A DNA stretch of 7,674 nucleotides. Origin: an uncultured Lachnospiraceae bacterium. Lineage in GTDB: Bacteria > Bacillota > Clostridia > Lachnospirales > Lachnospiraceae. The stretch covers positions 1 to 7,674 of the forward strand of contig CAJUEI010000181.1 of NCBI GenBank assembly GCA_910585255.1. The letters are read 5' to 3'. A program made the translations under genes and the position numbers. Within the stretch, counting starts at the first letter, position 1. Each line of letters begins with the position of its first letter. Positions 5,549-7,674 of this stretch are shown piece after piece. The notes under the pieces are model-generated. The model saw only the letters and a program-made list of their open reading frames with translations, made no database searches and had not been told where the DNA came from.

Positions 5549-6735
5549 CAAATCCTAATGGACATTTTGGCATTTACGGCGGACAGTATATTCCTGAGAC
5601 ACTGATGAATGCTGTAATTGAATTAGAAGAAGCATATAAGCATTATAAAAATGATCCAGAATTTAACAGAGAACTTACCAAGCTTTTTAACGAGTATGCA
5701 GGCAGACCGTCACGGCTGTATTATGCTGAAAAAATGACAAAGGATCTTGGAGGAGCGAAAATTTATCTGAAACGGGAAGATCTGAATCATACAGGAGCAC
5801 ATAAAATCAACAATGTACTTGGTCAGGCACTTCTGGCAAAAAAGATGGGAAAAACCCGCTTAATTGCTGAAACAGGAGCCGGTCAGCATGGAGTTGCAAC
5901 TGCAACTGCCGCTGCTTTAATGGGGATGGAATGTGTTGTATTTATGGGAGAAGAAGATACGATTCGTCAGGCACTTAATGTATATCGTATGCGGCTGCTT
6001 GGTGCAGAAGTGATTTCTGTTAAGACAGGCACGGCAACGCTGAAAGATGCGGTATCGGAAGCGATGAGGGAGTGGACTTCCCGGATTAGTGATACGCATT
6101 ATTGTCTTGGATCAGTTATGGGTCCCCATCCGTTTCCGATGATTGTTCGTGACTTTCAGGCGGTAATATCAAAAGAAATCAAAGAGCAGATTTTAGAAAA
6201 AGAAGGCAGGCTTCCAGATGCAGTGATTGCTTGTGTCGGTGGAGGATCGAATGCTATTGGCAGTTTCTATCATTTTATTGAGGATAAAGAAGTCAGGCTG
6301 ATTGGATGTGAAGCGGCGGGCAGAGGAATTGATACATTTGAGACAGCAGCTACAATTGCCACCGGAAGACTTGGGATTTTTCATGGGATGAAGTCGTATT
6401 TTTGTCAGGATAAGGATGGACAGATAGCTCCGGTTTATTCTATTTCAGCAGGATTGGATTATCCGGGTATCGGACCGGAACATGCGTATCTGCATGATAT
6501 TGGCAGAGCGGAATATGTTCCTATAACAGATGAAGAGGCAGTAACGGCTTTTGAATATTTGGCAAAAACGGAAGGAATTATTTCGGCAATTGAATCAGCT
6601 CATGCTGTTGCTTATGCGATAAAAATGGCACCTCAAATGGATAAAGACAGGAGCATTGTAATTACTATTTCAGGCAGGGGAGATAAGGATTGTGCTGCTA
6701 TTGCCCGATACAGAGGGGAGGATATTTATGAGTAA
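5545..6735 (+). CDS. trpB: Tryptophan synthase beta chain (TrpB)
   Basis: TrpB (396 aa) condenses indole with L-serine using pyridoxal phosphate. The sequence is canonical TrpB1: GHFGIYGGQYIPETL near the N-terminus (6-20), HTGAHKINN (82-90) with Lys87 as the PLP Schiff-base lysine, the catalytic Glu109 in LIAETGAGQHG (106-116), the phosphate-binding GGGSNAIG (232-239), SAGLDYPGIGPEH (301-313) and ISGRGDKD (375-382), whose Ser376 should contact the PLP ring nitrogen. The length and these motifs separate it from the longer TrpB2 type. It should form an alpha2beta2 complex with the adjacent TrpA and receive channelled indole. The start follows AAGGAAG (5531-5537) and overlaps the trpF stop as ATGA. 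One tryptophan (Trp177). Confidence 0.99.
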   Translation: MTNPNGHFGIYGGQYIPETLMNAVIELEEAYKHYKNDPEFNRELTKLFNEYAGRPSRLYYAEKMTKDLGGAKIYLKREDLNHTGAHKINNVLGQALLAKKMGKTRLIAETGAGQHGVATATAAALMGMECVVFMGEEDTIRQALNVYRMRLLGAEVISVKTGTATLKDAVSEAMREWTSRISDTHYCLGSVMGPHPFPMIVRDFQAVISKEIKEQILEKEGRLPDAVIACVGGGSNAIGSFYHFIEDKEVRLIGCEAAGRGIDTFETAATIATGRLGIFHGMKSYFCQDKDGQIAPVYSISAGLDYPGIGPEHAYLHDIGRAEYVPITDEEAVTAFEYLAKTEGIISAIESAHAVAYAIKMAPQMDKDRSIVITISGRGDKDCAAIARYRGEDIYE

Positions 6736-7498
6736 TATAAAGAAAGCATTTGAAAATGGAAAGGCCTTTATTGCTTTTCTTACTTGCGGTGATCCAGATT
6801 TGGAAACGACTGCTGCTGCCGTTCGGGCTGCTGTAAAAAATGGTGCTGATCTGATTGAACTTGGGATTCCGTTTTCCGATCCTACTGCAGAAGGTCCTGT
6901 GATCCAGGGGGCAAATGTAAGAGCTTTAAATGGAGGAGTGACGACAGATAAAATAATTGCATTTGTAAAAGAACTTCGCCGGGATGTTAAAATACCGATG
7001 GTATTTATGACCTATGCAAATGTAGTATTTTCTTATGGTGCAGAGAGATTTATCTCTGCCTGTAAAGAGATTGAAATTGATGGTTTAATTTTACCAGATC
7101 TGCCTTTTGAGGAAAAAGAGGAGTTTCTGCCGATTTGTCGTCAGTATGATGTAGACTTGGTGTCGCTGATAGCACCTACTTCTGAGAACCGTATTGCTAT
7201 GATTGCAAGAGAGGCAGAGGGATTTTTGTATATTGTATCTAGTCTTGGTGTAACAGGAATGAGAAATGAGATTAAGACCGATTTAACATCTATTGTGGAG
7301 GTTGTTCGGCAGAATACCGATCTTCCCTGTGCAATTGGATTTGGGATTTCTACACCTGAGCAGGCAAAGAAAATGGCAGATATTTCAGACGGAGTGATTG
7401 TTGGTTCCGCTATTATTAAATTTCTAGAAAGATATGGGAAAGATGCTCCAAAGTATATAGGAGAATATGTAAAGGGAATGAAAGATGCTGTAAGGTAA
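6728..7498 (+). CDS. trpA: Tryptophan synthase alpha chain (TrpA)
   Basis: TrpA (256 aa) cleaves indole-3-glycerol phosphate to indole and glyceraldehyde-3-phosphate and passes indole to TrpB. The TIM-barrel motifs are present: FLTCGDPD (17-24), ELGIPFSDPTAEGP (44-57), TYANVV (95-100), GLILPDLP (119-126), SLGVTG (172-177) and GFGISTPEQ (204-212). The first catalytic acid is Glu44 (Salmonella Glu49). The second, Asp60 in Salmonella, aligns with Glu55 here, a conservative change. Tyr168 matches Salmonella Tyr175. The ATG at 6728 lies 6 nt after GGGGAGG (6715-6721), overlaps trpB by 8 bp and gives the usual N-terminus, so I prefer it to the upstream TTG at 6692. It contains no tryptophan. This is the last gene of the operon; I see no standard terminator close behind it. 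Confidence 0.98.
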   Translation: MSNIKKAFENGKAFIAFLTCGDPDLETTAAAVRAAVKNGADLIELGIPFSDPTAEGPVIQGANVRALNGGVTTDKIIAFVKELRRDVKIPMVFMTYANVVFSYGAERFISACKEIEIDGLILPDLPFEEKEEFLPICRQYDVDLVSLIAPTSENRIAMIAREAEGFLYIVSSLGVTGMRNEIKTDLTSIVEVVRQNTDLPCAIGFGISTPEQAKKMADISDGVIVGSAIIKFLERYGKDAPKYIGEYVKGMKDAVR

Positions 7499-7582
7499 GG
7501 AAGGAGAGAGTGCTTACTGGGAGTTTTACTTTTTATTTGTTAAGAAAAAAGGCAGATATAGATTAAAAGTTTTTAACCTCAT
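7499..7582. other. AT-rich spacer after trpA
   Basis: No gene or clear intrinsic terminator is visible here. A T-rich patch at 7527-7536 lacks a convincing preceding stem. An all-AT 6-bp dyad (TTAAAA at 7563-7568, TTTTAA at 7571-7576) has a loop of only 2 nt and is probably fortuitous. Operon transcripts may therefore continue into the structured stretch that follows. Confidence 0.5.
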
Positions 7583-7638
7583 CAAGGAACTTCCTCGCTT
7601 CTAAGCCGCCAAGGTGAAGGTGGGTTGGAACTTCCTTG
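7583..7638. other. Nested stem-loop of unknown function (possible structured RNA or element end)
   Basis: CAAGGAA (7583-7589) pairs with TTCCTTG (7632-7638). Inside, TTCTAAGCCGCC (7599-7610) pairs with GGTGGGTTGGAA (7619-7630) at 11 of 12 positions, counting two G-U pairs and one G-G mismatch, around the loop AAGGTGAA. The direct repeat GGAACTTCCT occurs at 7586-7595 and 7627-7636 and is itself nearly palindromic. The stretch is visibly richer in G and C than the spacer before it. It could be the end of an IS200/IS605-type element or its guide-RNA region, a small structured RNA, or a processed 3' end of the trp transcript. No transposase gene is visible in the window. Confidence 0.4.
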
Positions 7639-7668
7639 TTTCAGTGGGAGTGCAGACTCCCACTGAAA
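7639..7668. repeat. Perfect 13-bp inverted repeat (GCAG loop)
   Basis: TTTCAGTGGGAGT at 7639-7651 and ACTCCCACTGAAA at 7656-7668 are perfect reverse complements around the 4-nt loop GCAG. It starts at the base after the nested stem ends. No T-tract follows on either strand, so it is not a standard intrinsic terminator. It could stabilise the 3' end of the trp mRNA or be a subterminal hairpin of a mobile element cut off by the window edge. Confidence 0.6.
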
Positions 7669-7674
7669 AGCTGC

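Noticed and set aside
1473..6384. Several minus-strand frames of 60-124 codons inside the trp genes
   Set aside because: They lie opposite strongly conserved coding sequence, lack family features and are shadows of the plus-strand genes.
6692..6727. N-terminal extension of trpA from a TTG at 6692
   Set aside because: It would overlap trpB by 44 bp without a ribosome binding site. The ATG at 6728 has GGGGAGG 6 nt upstream and yields the family-typical N-terminus.
7583..7674. Minus-strand coding end entering from beyond the window
   Set aside because: A minus-strand frame is open for about 30 codons from the window edge to a TGA at about 7580-7582, but it runs through both hairpins and has no recognisable protein motif.

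Overview
This window holds a complete, compact tryptophan biosynthesis operon with its own tRNA-sensing leader. All clear genes lie on the plus strand. The moderately AT-rich sequence, strong GGAGG-type ribosome binding sites, a consensus sigma-A promoter, a T-box riboswitch and the gene order trpE-G-D-C-F-B-A with separate trpE and trpG all point to a low-GC Firmicute. A clostridial, Lachnospiraceae-like gut anaerobe is the likeliest source, but I cannot name a genus from the sequence alone.

Layout. Positions 1-283 are T-rich and show no supportable gene. Positions about 361-598 hold a small unrecognised reading frame that has a good Shine-Dalgarno sequence but is broken at its second codon, so it may be a decaying gene. 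An AT-rich 12-bp hairpin (626-667) separates it from the trp promoter (709-737: TTGACA, 17-nt spacer, TATAAT). The leader, about 345 nt, contains a tryptophan T-box: UGG specifier at 843-845, UGGC acceptor-binding bulge at 969-972 and a 13-bp intrinsic terminator at 997-1036. A second hairpin plus U-tract (1042-1075) follows directly and abuts the trpE ribosome binding site.

The seven structural genes run from 1093 to 7498. Every junction overlaps, by 4, 8, 4, 4, 4 and 8 bp, which suggests tight translational coupling. TrpE and TrpG form anthranilate synthase; TrpD adds the phosphoribosyl group; TrpF isomerises the product; TrpC closes the indole ring; TrpA and TrpB form tryptophan synthase. 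The active-site motifs I looked for are present in all seven, with one conservative change: the TrpA acid equivalent to Salmonella Asp60 is Glu55. The proteins are very poor in tryptophan (5 residues in about 2,139).

After trpA, 176 nt remain without a recognisable gene. The last 90 nt fold into a nested stem (7583-7638) followed at once by a perfect 13-bp hairpin (7639-7668) with no U-tract. Its identity is unknown.

The most interesting signal is in the leader. The two terminators have near-duplicate arms, so four segments can pair as 1:2, 2:3 or 3:4. In principle, uncharged tRNA-Trp binding could release both terminators in a relay that resembles the logic of the enterobacterial trp attenuator but is driven by a T-box.
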